64,000 nucleotides of DNA, taken from the NCBI GenBank assembly GCA_027563935.2, contig CM050448.1:124511493-124575492 (forward strand), given 5' to 3'. The notes beneath the pieces were generated by a model. The model worked only from the letters and a program-made list of their open reading frames with translations, was not told the DNA's origin and made no database searches. The DNA is from Costus lasius. Its lineage: Eukaryota > Streptophyta > Magnoliopsida > Zingiberales > Costaceae. The position numbers were made by a program, and so were the translations under genes. This document shows positions 34,342-44,782 of the stretch, one piece after another (position 1 is the stretch's first letter; each line of letters begins with the position of its first letter).

Positions 34342-35730
34342 TTAATCATCTTGAATGGCTTCAAGAATATAATCGTCAGCATCATCCATGGGTTGAGCTT
34401 GACGTCCATAATCCTTCCATTCTGTAATGAGAGTGGATTCATTCTTGACTTGCAGAAGATGTTCATGCTGACCAGGATGAGTGATAAAATGAGAAGGAAA
34501 TGGGACATAGGTCACCTCATGTTCATCATCAACATAGACTTTTAACGTCTTGTCTTCAGCCAAAAGAAAAGAAGGATAAAGAATCCTATGTTCTTTGGTC
34601 ATGGTATAATGGCGCCATAGCAGCATTTGTTGTTCCAATGGATGCTCTTGAACTCGTAGGAGTTCATTCTGGAAAGAATGGTGATCCCAAAAGTCAGGGA
34701 GCCAATCTTGTTGTAGTTTAATGAGCACCTGGTGTTTGGCATCACTTGGATACCCTAAAAACCAAGGTGGACAGGTGCTGATATTCAGATCCAGATAACC
34801 ATGGAACCGATGGTAATTGTACATGTGTCTGATGCAATATTTTAGTCTCCATGGAAAGGAGACCATTTTGTCCAAATGCAGGGCATGGACCACGAGTCTA
34901 TCCAAGAGTCCATACTGAAAAAGATCCAGGAGGGACACTTGTATTCCCATGACTGTACAATCTTGCCATTCTGCCAAATCAATCGCAGCCTTGATAATCG
35001 TAAAACCTTTATGACAGAGACAATGTGGTTCCTCTGTATGTTGAGTTTCTCGGAACAGAGAAATCATGGTTAAATGGAGACCTCTTGGTTTCCTTGCTTT
35101 ATCCAGTGCTATCTGTTGTAAGAGCTTGACTAAAGTTACAAACTTCTGATGTTGTGTAGTTTTTACAAGCTCATATATGTGTTGTTGAGCTGGGAACAGC
35201 TGTGGTGGAATCTTTGCCTGGGAATTTGTCCACTGATTTTCTAATTCAGTAGTCCAGGTAGTCTTGAAAAGATCCAATGATTGTTCTAGCTCTTGTTTTT
35301 CTTTTTGAAGAGCTTCCAGTTTCTGTTGCATGCTGGCTAAGTCTTTTTCCAGAGTATTAATCCGGAATTCTTTAGCAATATAGGCCTCTAATGTTTGAGG
35401 CTCCAACTTTGTCTGAGGAACTTGTGGTGGCAAGGTCTTCATATACCGCAAGGCCTGTAGATGTCCTGCTAGTGTGTTCATCGCAGTCAGGAACCCAGGA
35501 TTATGGTGATCTTTCCATAAAAGATCCAGAATGGTCCTGTCATGTCCTGTTAATGCCGTATAGTGTTTTGGGACCCGAAAAACAAACATTGTTGTTTTCT
35601 CAACTCCATCTTTAACTTGTTGAGCATATGTTACTTCTTCAGTAACCATAGGTTGGGGCCCTTGAGGCACTGGGGCCTTCTTTTTAGCGTTCATCTTTTG
35701 AGGTGCTGAGCTAGTTGCCATATCCTGCAT
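34342..35730 (-). CDS. Segment A: viral P6, function unknown
   Basis: 462-residue open frame, identical in protein sequence to the copies at 44783-46171 and 61211-62599. It is read on the minus strand and followed by the intergenic region in the same orientation. The features of the protein are described for the copy in segment B. No break is seen. Confidence 0.85.
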   Translation of the reverse strand: MQDMATSSAPQKMNAKKKAPVPQGPQPMVTEEVTYAQQVKDGVEKTTMFVFRVPKHYTALTGHDRTILDLLWKDHHNPGFLTAMNTLAGHLQALRYMKTLPPQVPQTKLEPQTLEAYIAKEFRINTLEKDLASMQQKLEALQKEKQELEQSLDLFKTTWTTELENQWTNSQAKIPPQLFPAQQHIYELVKTTQHQKFVTLVKLLQQIALDKARKPRGLHLTMISLFRETQHTEEPHCLCHKGFTIIKAAIDLAEWQDCTVMGIQVSLLDLFQYGLLDRLVVHALHLDKMVSFPWRLKYCIRHMYNYHRFHGYLDLNISTCPPWFLGYPSDAKHQVLIKLQQDWLPDFWDHHSFQNELLRVQEHPLEQQMLLWRHYTMTKEHRILYPSFLLAEDKTLKVYVDDEHEVTYVPFPSHFITHPGQHEHLLQVKNESTLITEWKDYGRQAQPMDDADDYILEAIQDD

Positions 35731-35800
35731 AAGAGGTGATTAGCTTTGAATAACCTTGTAGATTATTATATAGCCCATAGGCTGGTATGAAGTCAAAGAC

Positions 35801-37672
35801 TTATTCATGTGGCCTTTGTAAAAGGCGTGATAATATGTCTGAGATGACATTATTTTTTCCTTTGATATGCTCAAAGGTAATTCTATATGCATTGTTAATA
35901 CAATGGTCTGTGAATGATAACCATCTCTTTTGAGAAATGCGTTTCTCATTCTTTGTGTTGAAGAACTTTACGATTGCTTCACAATCAGTTCTTATTAATA
36001 TTTCTTTTTTATTTAAAAGAAATAGTCTAAAAGCATCTAAGCCGTAGCAAACGGCTAAGAGCTCTTGGTCAATGCTGCTTGTGACATTTTTCTCGCGAAA
36101 TTTGCCAGAAGCATATCTACAAATAGTTTCTATCTCTGTAGAATATTTATGAGGCTTTCGGAGGAGGACTGCTCCCCATCCATACTCGCTCCCATCTGTT
36201 TGGACAATGAGATAATCACTATCCAGTGGTAATTTGAGCAATGGTAGTGTTTCTACTAATTGCCTAATTTTATCAATCTGTTTGTAGTCTTCTGTGTTAA
36301 ATTTCTTAACGCCAGTAAGACTTAATTTTGAGTAGAGAGGTCCACTCATTTTATGAAGATCCTTTAAAAAAGGCCTAGCATAATTAATTAAGCCTAAAAA
36401 TTGTTGTAGGCTTTTTGTATCTGTTACTTCAAGAGTTTTGATTTTTGAAGCAATATGAGGTTGGAGCTTAATAACTCCATGCCCAATTTCGACTCCTAAG
36501 TAGTCAATATTTTTTCTATAGAACTGTGATTTTTGTCCGGAGACAATAATCCCATTAGTATAGAATTTTTGTAATACAAGCTTTAAATGACTTGTATGTT
36601 CTTTCTCTGTTTTACTGTGTACTAGAATATCATCTATATACACACAAACAAAGTCTTGATAAGGTTTAAATACTTCATCCATTTTTCTTTGGAATACTGC
36701 AGGTGCAGTTTTTAGTCCAAATGGCATGACAAGCCATTCGAAACTTCCTATTGGACAGGTAAATGCCGTCCATGGTATTGATTCTTCTGCCATACGGATT
36801 TGCCAAAAACCCGACTTGCAGTCAAATTTTGAGAAGAACATATCTCCTTGTATAGAGTTAATTAACTCTGTTTTATCTGGAATGTCATAGCTATCGTCTT
36901 CAATATTATCATTTAATCTTCGATAATCAATGACCATTCTTGTTTTGCCCCTAACTTGTTCACTGTGTTTATTTACAATGAATGCGGGGGATCTGTGAGG
37001 AGAAACACTCCTTCTTATGACATTGAGATTTAATAATTCCTCAATATGCATTTTAAATTCAGCAATGTTTTCATTTGTTGCTGTAATTTTCTTGTTTGTT
37101 ATACGAAAACCAGGGTCTTTGATTTTCAAGATACAAACAAGTTTGTTTTTCTCCCAATGTTGTTGGGGATTTGAGCCAAAGATTTTATCTTTTTCAAGAA
37201 GCCGGATTAAGTCATCCACATCAGGATTTCCGGATTCAATTTTTTCTATATGGCTATAATCAGATATGTTATGGTCATAAGAATGCCATTTATTTAAAGG
37301 ATTTTTAAGGATCCTTACTGTGTCAGGATCATCATAGGTGATAAAGTCATCAACTTCATCACCGTCCGATAATACTCCGGCCTCTGGTAGAGGATCGGAT
37401 GATGTTGTTGTTGATTCACAGGAACACCCACCACGCTTCGCAGGCGTAGAGGTATAAGGAATTAACGTGTGAGGGAGGAAAATCAATCCTTCCGAAGTCA
37501 GGGTAACACCCTTATAAGAATTAAGGAGCATATTAAGCCCAATAATAAATTTAGTTTTAACCAAACTAAGTGGGCGAAGGCAGATTCGGCCAATATAGGT
37601 TGGTGGTGTATAATGAGCATTTCCTAGAGAGAAGGAAAGCTTATGTTTTGCCAAAATGTATTCGTACAAGAA
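35801..37672 (-). pseudogene. Segment A: viral protease-RT-RNase H, 5'-truncated
   Basis: The open frame is continuous to the stop at 35801 and contains the RT active site YIDD and complete RNase H motifs. It begins inside the protein at the equivalent of residue 212 (LFLYEYILA). The N-terminal Cys motif and the protease DTG are missing and no authentic start codon is present. The break at 37672 joins micro-fragment filler. Confidence 0.9.
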
Positions 37673-37738
37673 CGGAATCTTACAAATAATATAATCGTCA
37701 GGGGAAGTCTTATAAACTTGCTCAAAAATTAGAACTTG
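37673..37738. other. Mosaic filler at the A/B junction
   Basis: These 66 bases are not random. GGAATCTTACAAA matches P4 (41201-41213), ATATAATCGTCAG matches P6 in minus orientation (as at 34369), GGGGAAGTCTT resembles P4 near 41712, and bases 37711-37734 match P5 42470-42493 exactly. The fragments are joined with little or no intervening sequence. Confidence 0.8.
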
Positions 37739-38495
37739 CTCATCTGCAACATTCAGTCTTCGAGTCTTGTATTCTTCTCCTTGTAAGTTCTAATGCTTAT
37801 AATAATATAGTTAGCATCTCTTCTGTTTTAAGTATTATTTGTGCACAAATACCCCTCCCCTTTTATTGGTATCAGAGCTTCGTTACTGTTCCTTTATTGG
37901 ATTGAACGGGAAAGCGTATAAGTATGGAGTAATCCATGTTAGTATACGGAAGGCTCTAAGCCGATATAGTATGCGTGTTATTTCAGATAGGTTGTCGCAT
38001 ACTTTGTTTTTTATACACATCTAAAGATACCGGGGCTGCCTAAGCCACCATAGTAGAGAGAAAGCACTGAACTAAAGGGCCGATGGCTTGACATGCAAAC
38101 GTCCAAAGACGAGGAGCGTCGCCGGGACATACAGCATGCTTAACGACCATGTAGCATGATGTTCAGTTACTTCTCTATACACATATGGTAGAGCGGTTGA
38201 TATTAGAGGAAAACAAAGTATCCGAATGACCAGGAATCTATAGATAACAAGTATTACTAATCCTTAGAAAACCTTCTGTATACATCATAACATAGGACCA
38301 TACAAGTATACGTGAGTACCTAGTAAATCTGTTTTATTCAGTACCTGCTCTTACTTGTGTTTTACACAATAGTTTTTATGAAACAAGTTTATTCACCAAA
38401 GCCGCAAGGCTTTAAAAACAAGCCGCAAGGCTTTAAAAACAATTATGCTGCTAAGCATAAAATAACCATAAGAACCTATTGGTTAAAAATCAAAG
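37739..38495 (+). promoter_or_regulatory. Segment B: viral pregenomic leader
   Basis: It begins at the position that lies 35 bases after the TATA box of the downstream intergenic copy, that is, at the probable RNA start. It passes through the primer site and ends at the P1 ATG. The leader contains several short upstream ATGs, a common trait of caulimovirid leaders. AGCCGCAAGGCTTTAAAAACA is repeated in tandem at 38399-38440, and each copy has the small hairpin AGCCGCAAGGCT. Confidence 0.75.
37867..37878 (+). promoter_or_regulatory. Viral primer binding site for initiator tRNA-Met
   Basis: TGGTATCAGAGC followed by TTCGTTACTG is complementary to the 3' end of plant initiator tRNA-Met, the minus-strand primer in all Caulimoviridae. 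By convention this marks position 1 of the circular genome. It is preceded by the pyrimidine tract CCCCTCCCCTTTT, where several segments break. Confidence 0.93.
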
Positions 38496-38978
38496 ATGGA
38501 TATTAATTATCTCTCTTTAAAATTAGCACAACAATACTGGGAACTACAAGCTAATTCCCAGGCAACTAAACACAAATGCTATTTTCCTAAAGAAAATGGT
38601 AGGTATGGACATCAATTACATACTGAGAATGCTCAGTTAAACACAATAATTGATTTCCAAATCTCTCAGGCAGAAAGCCTTAGAGAATTTAATCATGTAT
38701 GTACGGAACTATGGAAAACAGTACATACTGAAATGTTAACAAAGAATATTTTATTAAGAAATATTCATGAAAACCAAGAATACATCAAGAACCAGTATAC
38801 GTATTTGGTCACGATGGTAAAAGAGATCGAAAGATCTTTGTTATTACAACAAAAACTCACAGCTGAGTTAAAAGAGATACTAGATAATCTCCATAGGCAG
38901 TCAAAAGTTTTTGACTATCAAACCACAAAAACAGCTGCTCTTCTGGAAAAATTACAGAAAAACTCAGAAGAATGGTAA
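38496..38978 (+). CDS. Segment B: viral P1 (160 aa)
   Basis: First ORF after the leader. It encodes 160 residues, mostly polar and helical, with a likely coiled coil at about 85-135 (MVKEIERSLLLQQKLTAELK region). Position and size correspond to ORF1 of Badnavirus and Tungrovirus, whose role is unclear, but no sequence match can be asserted by eye. Its stop overlaps the P2 start by seven bases (ATGGTAA), which suggests coupled translation. A second copy lies inverted at 47511-47993 with identical protein. Confidence 0.8.
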   Translation: MDINYLSLKLAQQYWELQANSQATKHKCYFPKENGRYGHQLHTENAQLNTIIDFQISQAESLREFNHVCTELWKTVHTEMLTKNILLRNIHENQEYIKNQYTYLVTMVKEIERSLLLQQKLTAELKEILDNLHRQSKVFDYQTTKTAALLEKLQKNSEEW

Positions 38979-39484
38979 ATCCAAATTCACCTCATCAAAG
39001 TGGAATGGCGAACCTAACGCCTAACATACCTATTCCTGAATGGCTTGATTCATTAGGCCATGATGAAGAATATCAAAAAATTCTAACAGAAACAGGAAAT
39101 TACCTAGATAATCCTCTAGGTATTATTACTGATGATCCACAAGGAGCATCAGATAAACGTTTTGTCAGACAAAACAATTTTATCATTACATATTTAATAC
39201 ACTTAAATAAAAAATTAAATCTCATTTTTGCTAACGTAAAAATGAACACTGACACTTTAATTGCCCAGCAAGAAATGATAAGATCTATCTCTACAATCTT
39301 GCTTAGGCAACATGAGGTAGTCGAAAATATGTTAGGAGTACAAGCCCAACAGTATCAAAACTCAATAAATGAGTTAACTACTCAGTTACACAGAGTAGTA
39401 CAGATGTCTCCAACACAACCTGAAACATCTCAAACCTCAGTGTCTAAAAAGACACCAAGGAGTACTCAATTTATTTGGAAATGA
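38972..39484 (+). CDS. Segment B: viral P2 (170 aa)
   Basis: 170 residues, Gln-, Asn- and Thr-rich, with helical heptad-like stretches at about 70-140. By position it may correspond to the small virion-associated, nucleic-acid-binding proteins encoded before the movement protein in badnaviruses, which is inference from order only. Its TGA overlaps the following ATG (ATGA at 39481-39484). An identical copy lies inverted at 47005-47517. Confidence 0.78.
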   Translation: MVNPNSPHQSGMANLTPNIPIPEWLDSLGHDEEYQKILTETGNYLDNPLGIITDDPQGASDKRFVRQNNFIITYLIHLNKKLNLIFANVKMNTDTLIAQQEMIRSISTILLRQHEVVENMLGVQAQQYQNSINELTTQLHRVVQMSPTQPETSQTSVSKKTPRSTQFIWK

Positions 39485-40449
39485 GTACACGACCTTTTAC
39501 AGGGACATCTAACACTCTAACTGGAACAACAACAGTCAGAGAAAATAACCATAATGAAAGGTTATCAATTAGTAATCCTATTCCAAATATTCTTAATAGG
39601 ATTTTTGACCAACAAGGACTCCCAGCACAAGTGTTGGAAGAAGTTGTTGATATTGACCAACAATTTGAAGCCTATCAAAATAATAGGTTACAAATTTTAC
39701 GTCCACAACTCCTATATAGGACTGGACCGTTAAACCTTAGAACCCAACTTCTAAGAATAACACGTGAAGAACATTTGTCTGTCACAACAGAACCAAGGAA
39801 TCTCAAGATCATTTCTAGAGATTCTTTAAACAAATTACGATTATCTGGAAAGACATTAGCCCATATTGGGATGATTGTGATTTCAGTAAAAGGTCTAGCT
39901 CGTAAAAAGCTAGGAACAAAGGTTCTTATTGCAATTCTTGATAAACGATGGAAATCGGATGCAAGAAAGGCACTTATTGCCTGCATGGAAGTTGACATGA
40001 CAGATAATAAGGGTATTTTCTATTGTGCCCCAGATTTTCTCATAAGTATAAAAGACTTAGGAGAATTAGAAATTGGTATCCAAACAAGAGGATACGAAGA
40101 TTTTGCAGGAGATTCTAATCTTCTTATTGGATTAGGATTTCTAGGCAAATTAACAAACAATTCAAACACTGGTTATAAGCTTTATATTTCAAATGTTATA
40201 GATGCTTTAGCTAGTAAAGGAATTAAAATGATAAAACCCATGACGATCTCACCAGAAGATCTTGGTGGATTAGATTGGAATATCTCTAAAAACTTAGAAC
40301 AAGAACAAATGCTTGTCCCTGAGGAAAGCATAATGTTTAAAAATTCTGATGATACTTATAACTTGAGATTTTCAAGTTATAAAAAGAAACAATCTAAAAA
40401 TGATGATGAGGCTTCAACATCAGGCTTAGAAAAATTCTTAGAACAATGA
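39481..40449 (+). CDS. Segment B: viral P3 movement protein (30K superfamily)
   Basis: 322 residues from the ATG at 39481; an in-frame TTG six bases earlier is not a plausible start. The region about 130-250 (GLARKKLGTKVLIAILDKRW, GIFYCAPDFLISIKDLGELE, GDSNLLIGLGFLGKL) has the beta-rich pattern and conserved Asp of caulimovirid 30K movement proteins. These form tubules at plasmodesmata to carry virions from cell to cell. In badnaviruses this domain opens a large polyprotein, whereas here it is a separate ORF. It ends in ATGA, overlapping P4. This is the only copy in the window with an intact N-terminus and C-terminus. Confidence 0.85.
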   Translation: MSTRPFTGTSNTLTGTTTVRENNHNERLSISNPIPNILNRIFDQQGLPAQVLEEVVDIDQQFEAYQNNRLQILRPQLLYRTGPLNLRTQLLRITREEHLSVTTEPRNLKIISRDSLNKLRLSGKTLAHIGMIVISVKGLARKKLGTKVLIAILDKRWKSDARKALIACMEVDMTDNKGIFYCAPDFLISIKDLGELEIGIQTRGYEDFAGDSNLLIGLGFLGKLTNNSNTGYKLYISNVIDALASKGIKMIKPMTISPEDLGGLDWNISKNLEQEQMLVPEESIMFKNSDDTYNLRFSSYKKKQSKNDDEASTSGLEKFLEQ

Positions 40450-42185
40450 TACTCAAAGAAAATACTCTTGTAGTATCAAAAGAGCTAAACTTTACATTTG
40501 AAGAAATGATATGTTTAGAAATATCCCTTATTAATAAAGGAAAATTACTTCCTACTCAAAAACTTGAGTATGATACGGAAGGAAACATTAGAGTCTGGTA
40601 TGCACCAAAAACAGACTTTACACAAGAAGAAGAAGATATAATAAATGCCTTCTTAGGAATTACTCAAGAAGAAGAAAATACTACCTTCTTAGAAACAAAT
40701 ACTATGGAAGAATTCATAGAAGAGATAGTCATAGATGACTTAGATTCTCAAAGTATCCAAAGTATTCCCCAGAACTTAATGGATACAATAATGACTGGCC
40801 AAGAACAAGCTAGTAACACTGCTCCTGTTTATAACAATCCAGGACAGGCAGTAGCCTCAACAAGTACGGCTCAGCCAAGTACTTCACACATACGGAGTTA
40901 TCCTATTGGACAACCTCCTCGAGAATCGTATACACAGTATACACAGTATAATGAAGAAAGAGATGATAGATGGTCTAGAGGAAAAAGACAACCCCTAGAA
41001 ACCATAGATAGAAGAAAGCTTCTAGATGAAGGAAGAATCTTAAATCTAGCAGCCCATGATCCACAAACCTGGAGCACAGTTCTAGATAACTGGGCCTCCA
41101 TGGTATCAATGGAAGTAACCAAAATACTTGGAAACTTCACAGCAGAAGAGATGTACTCTTATTTAGAAAATTTCTTAGGAGAAACAGCAAGAGCAATTTG
41201 GGAATCTTACAAACTAAATTGCCCTAATGATTTCCAACAGGATATTTCACTCGGAGTTAATCCCTATAATTTCACAAATCGCATGAAAATTATGATCTTA
41301 GGGTCTAACCCAAATATGGGATTTAATGCCCAACAAAAAGAAGCAATACGAAAGCTTGAAATAATCCAAATCAAAAATTGGAAATATATTAAACCTTTCT
41401 TACAAGATTTTTTATATTATACTTGTAAGGCAGGAGCATATCATGATCAGGCATTAGGAGAAAGGTTATTTTTAAAATTACCAGCTCCAATCGGTCATGA
41501 AATACATCAGGCATGGAATAATGATCCTGAAAAGGCTCAACTTTCCTTAGCCTTAAACAATATTACAGCACGAATACAATTCATCATAGATAGATTGGTT
41601 GAAAGATGTACTCGTCTAAAAGGCGATAGACATCTCAAAGGGGAATTTAGCTTCTGTAATGAGCTATATACACCCCAAACATATGATAAAGAACATAAGA
41701 TGTCTCGTCAAGGGAAGTCTTCTAAAAAAGCCTCTAAAGGTAAAACCTCTAAGAGATATTTTCTTAGAAAATCAGCTGCAAGGAAACCTTACCTTGCCAA
41801 AGAAAAACATGTAAGGAAATATAACCCTAAGCGGGATTATAAAAATAAGCTTTCATGTTTCACATGCGGAAGCCAAAATCACTTAGCACGAGATTGTACT
41901 AAGAGACAAAATTTATATAATAAACAATCAATTTTAGTTGATTGTGTACAAGAGGATCTACTCCATGTAGATGAATACATATCAGATACGGAATCAATAT
42001 ATAGTATTGTTTCTATCCCTGATATCACACATACGAATGAGGATTCTGATAGTGAATTAGAAGAGTTCACTTCAGACCTACTAACCAAGGCTGATCAACT
42101 TCAGTCTCCTTATGGAACGGAATATTTAGCAGACCCAATGCTAAACCAACTTGATATGTTAAAACCATATCTTGAACACTTATGA
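40446..42185 (+). CDS. Segment B: viral P4 coat protein (579 aa)
   Basis: 579 residues. The N-terminal third is acidic, including a Ser/Thr/Gln-rich spacer. The core at about 190-390 (TWSTVLDNWASMVSMEVTK through YYTCKAGAYHD) resembles the capsid region of badnaviruses. A Lys/Arg-rich tract follows at about 420-465, then a CCHC zinc knuckle CX2CX4HX4C at 471-484 (CFTCGSQNHLARDC), and an acidic tail. This layout is diagnostic for caulimovirid coat proteins that bind and package the genome. Start and stop both lie in ATGA overlaps with neighbours. Identical proteins occur at 48539-50278 and 56897-58636. Confidence 0.92.
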   Translation: MILKENTLVVSKELNFTFEEMICLEISLINKGKLLPTQKLEYDTEGNIRVWYAPKTDFTQEEEDIINAFLGITQEEENTTFLETNTMEEFIEEIVIDDLDSQSIQSIPQNLMDTIMTGQEQASNTAPVYNNPGQAVASTSTAQPSTSHIRSYPIGQPPRESYTQYTQYNEERDDRWSRGKRQPLETIDRRKLLDEGRILNLAAHDPQTWSTVLDNWASMVSMEVTKILGNFTAEEMYSYLENFLGETARAIWESYKLNCPNDFQQDISLGVNPYNFTNRMKIMILGSNPNMGFNAQQKEAIRKLEIIQIKNWKYIKPFLQDFLYYTCKAGAYHDQALGERLFLKLPAPIGHEIHQAWNNDPEKAQLSLALNNITARIQFIIDRLVERCTRLKGDRHLKGEFSFCNELYTPQTYDKEHKMSRQGKSSKKASKGKTSKRYFLRKSAARKPYLAKEKHVRKYNPKRDYKNKLSCFTCGSQNHLARDCTKRQNLYNKQSILVDCVQEDLLHVDEYISDTESIYSIVSIPDITHTNEDSDSELEEFTSDLLTKADQLQSPYGTEYLADPMLNQLDMLKPYLEHL

Positions 42186-44712
42186 CTATGGAGCCTACTC
42201 CATATAAGATAATGACTCCAAAACTTATGCCACAACATGAGCATAAGTGGAAAGCTAGAAGTGGAAGTCAAGACCATCCTTGTATTTACTGTTTCATGTT
42301 TCCAAGTATGGCTCTCCGTTTCCAATGTATTATATGCTCTACCGAAGCATGTAAATATTGTTTAGAAAAACAACATATTTCATTACCAAGTTCTAGTCAA
42401 CCTGTACCAACAGGACCAAATAGAACTGAAATAATTGAACTTCGCATTTTACAATTGGAAAATGAAGTTTATAAACTTGCTCAAAAATTAGAAGAGTTAG
42501 AAAAAAGGAGTCTCCCCAGACCTCCTACACATGAAAATCTGATATTATATGAAAATACAGATTACAATGAACATACAAATGAATGTTTGTCAAAACGACA
42601 AATAGACTTTTTGCATAAACCAGTACAACCTTCTTGGTTGTATTCCATTAAGATCAATTGTATTATCCAAATTTCTGATTGGAAATTGGACATCCAAGCC
42701 TTAATTGATACTGGATGTAGTAATACTATCCTAGACATGACTTTAGTACCTAGTAAATATCATGTTCCACTTGCTCCTGCAGATAAATTCCATGCAGAAC
42801 AAATGGATGGCCAATTATTCTTGTACGAATACATTTTGGCAAAACATAAGCTTTCCTTCTCTCTAGGAAATGCTCATTATACACCACCAACCTATATTGG
42901 CCGAATCTGCCTTCGCCCACTTAGTTTGGTTAAAACTAAATTTATTATTGGGCTTAATATGCTCCTTAATTCTTATAAGGGTGTTACCCTGACTTCGGAA
43001 GGATTGATTTTCCTCCCTCACACGTTAATTCCTTATACCTCTACGCCTGCGAAGCGTGGTGGGTGTTCCTGTGAATCAACAACAGGTGTTCCTGTGAATC
43101 AACAACAACATCATCCGATCCTCTACCAGAGGCCGGAGTATTATCGGACGGTGATGAAGTTGATGACTTTATCACCTATGATGATCCTGACACAGTAAGG
43201 ATCCTTAAAAATCCTTTAAATAAATGGCATTCTTATGACCATAACATATCTGATTATAGCCATATAGAAAAAATTGAATCCGGAAATCCTGATGTGGATG
43301 ACTTAATCCGGCTTCTTGAAAAAGATAAAATCTTTGGCTCAAATCCCCAACAACATTGGGAGAAAAACAAACTTGTTTGTATCTTGAAAATCAAAGACCC
43401 TGGTTTTCGTATAACAAACAAGAAAATTACAGCAACAAATGAAAACATTGCTGAATTTAAAATGCATATTGAGGAATTATTAAATCTCAATGTCATAAGA
43501 AGGAGTGTTTCTCCTCACAGATCCCCCGCATTCATTGTAAATAAACACAGTGAACAAGTTAGGGGCAAAACAAGAATGGTCATTGATTATCGAAGATTAA
43601 ATGATAATATTGAAGACGATAGCTATGACATTCCAGATAAAACAGAGTTAATTAACTCTATACAAGGAGATATGTTCTTCTCAAAATTTGACTGCAAGTC
43701 GGGTTTTTGGCAAATCCGTATGGCAGAAGAATCAATACCATGGACGGCATTTACCTGTCCAATAGGAAGTTTCGAATGGCTTGTCATGCCATTTGGACTA
43801 AAAACTGCACCTGCAGTATTCCAAAGAAAAATGGATGAAGTATTTAAACCTTATCAAGACTTTGTTTGTGTGTATATAGATGATATTCTAGTACACAGTA
43901 AAACAGAGAAAGAACATACAAGTCATTTAAAGCTTGTATTACAAAAATTCTATACTAATGGGATTATTGTCTCCGGACAAAAATCACAGTTCTATAGAAA
44001 AAATATTGACTACTTAGGAGTCGAAATTGGGCATGGAGTTATTAAGCTCCAACCTCATATTGCTTCAAAAATCAAAACTCTTGAAGTAACAGATACAAAA
44101 AGCCTACAACAATTTTTAGGCTTAATTAATTATGCTAGGCCTTTTTTAAAGGATCTTCATAAAATGAGTGGACCTCTCTACTCAAAATTAAGTCTTACTG
44201 GCGTTAAGAAATTTAACACAGAAGACTACAAACAGATTGATAAAATTAGGCAATTAGTAGAAACACTACCATTGCTCAAATTACCACTGGATAGTGATTA
44301 TCTCATTGTCCAAACAGATGGGAGCGAGTATGGATGGGGAGCAGTCCTCCTCCGAAAGCCTCATAAATATTCTACAGAGATAGAAACTATTTGTAGATAT
44401 GCTTCTGGCAAATTTCGCGAGAAAAATGTCACAAGCAGCATTGACCAAGAGCTCTTAGCCGTTTGCTACGGCTTAGATGCTTTTAGACTATTTCTTTTAA
44501 ATAAAAAAGAAATATTAATAAGAACTGATTGTGAAGCAATCGTAAAGTTCTTCAACACAAAGAATGAGAAACGCATTTCTCAAAAGAGATGGTTATCATT
44601 CACAGACCATTGTATTAACAATGCATATAGAATTACCTTTGAGCATATCAAAGGAAAAAATAATGTCATCTCAGACATATTATCACGCCTTTTACAAAGG
44701 CCACATGAATAA
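42182..44712 (+). pseudogene. Segment B: viral P5 protease-RT-RNase H, frameshifted
   Basis: Same gene as the intact 835-residue copies in segments D and J. Here a 23-base tandem duplication near 43086-43108 shifts the frame at about residue 301, between the protease and RT domains. The first part (Cys motif and DTG protease) ends at 43198, and the RT-RNase H part remains open to 44712 without its own ATG. The copy is therefore broken by one recent-looking replication or repair slip. Confidence 0.92.
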
Positions 44713-44782
44713 GTCTTTGACTTCATACCAGCCTATGGGCTATATAATAATCTACAAGGTTATTCAAAGCTAATCACCTCTT

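Noticed and set aside
39475..39480. Movement protein start at TTG
   Set aside because: The ATG at 39481 forms an ATGA overlap with the P2 stop, matching the other gene borders.
43294..44712. 472-codon frame as an independent RT gene
   Set aside because: Its apparent start is a GTG inside P5. It is the downstream half of a frameshifted gene.
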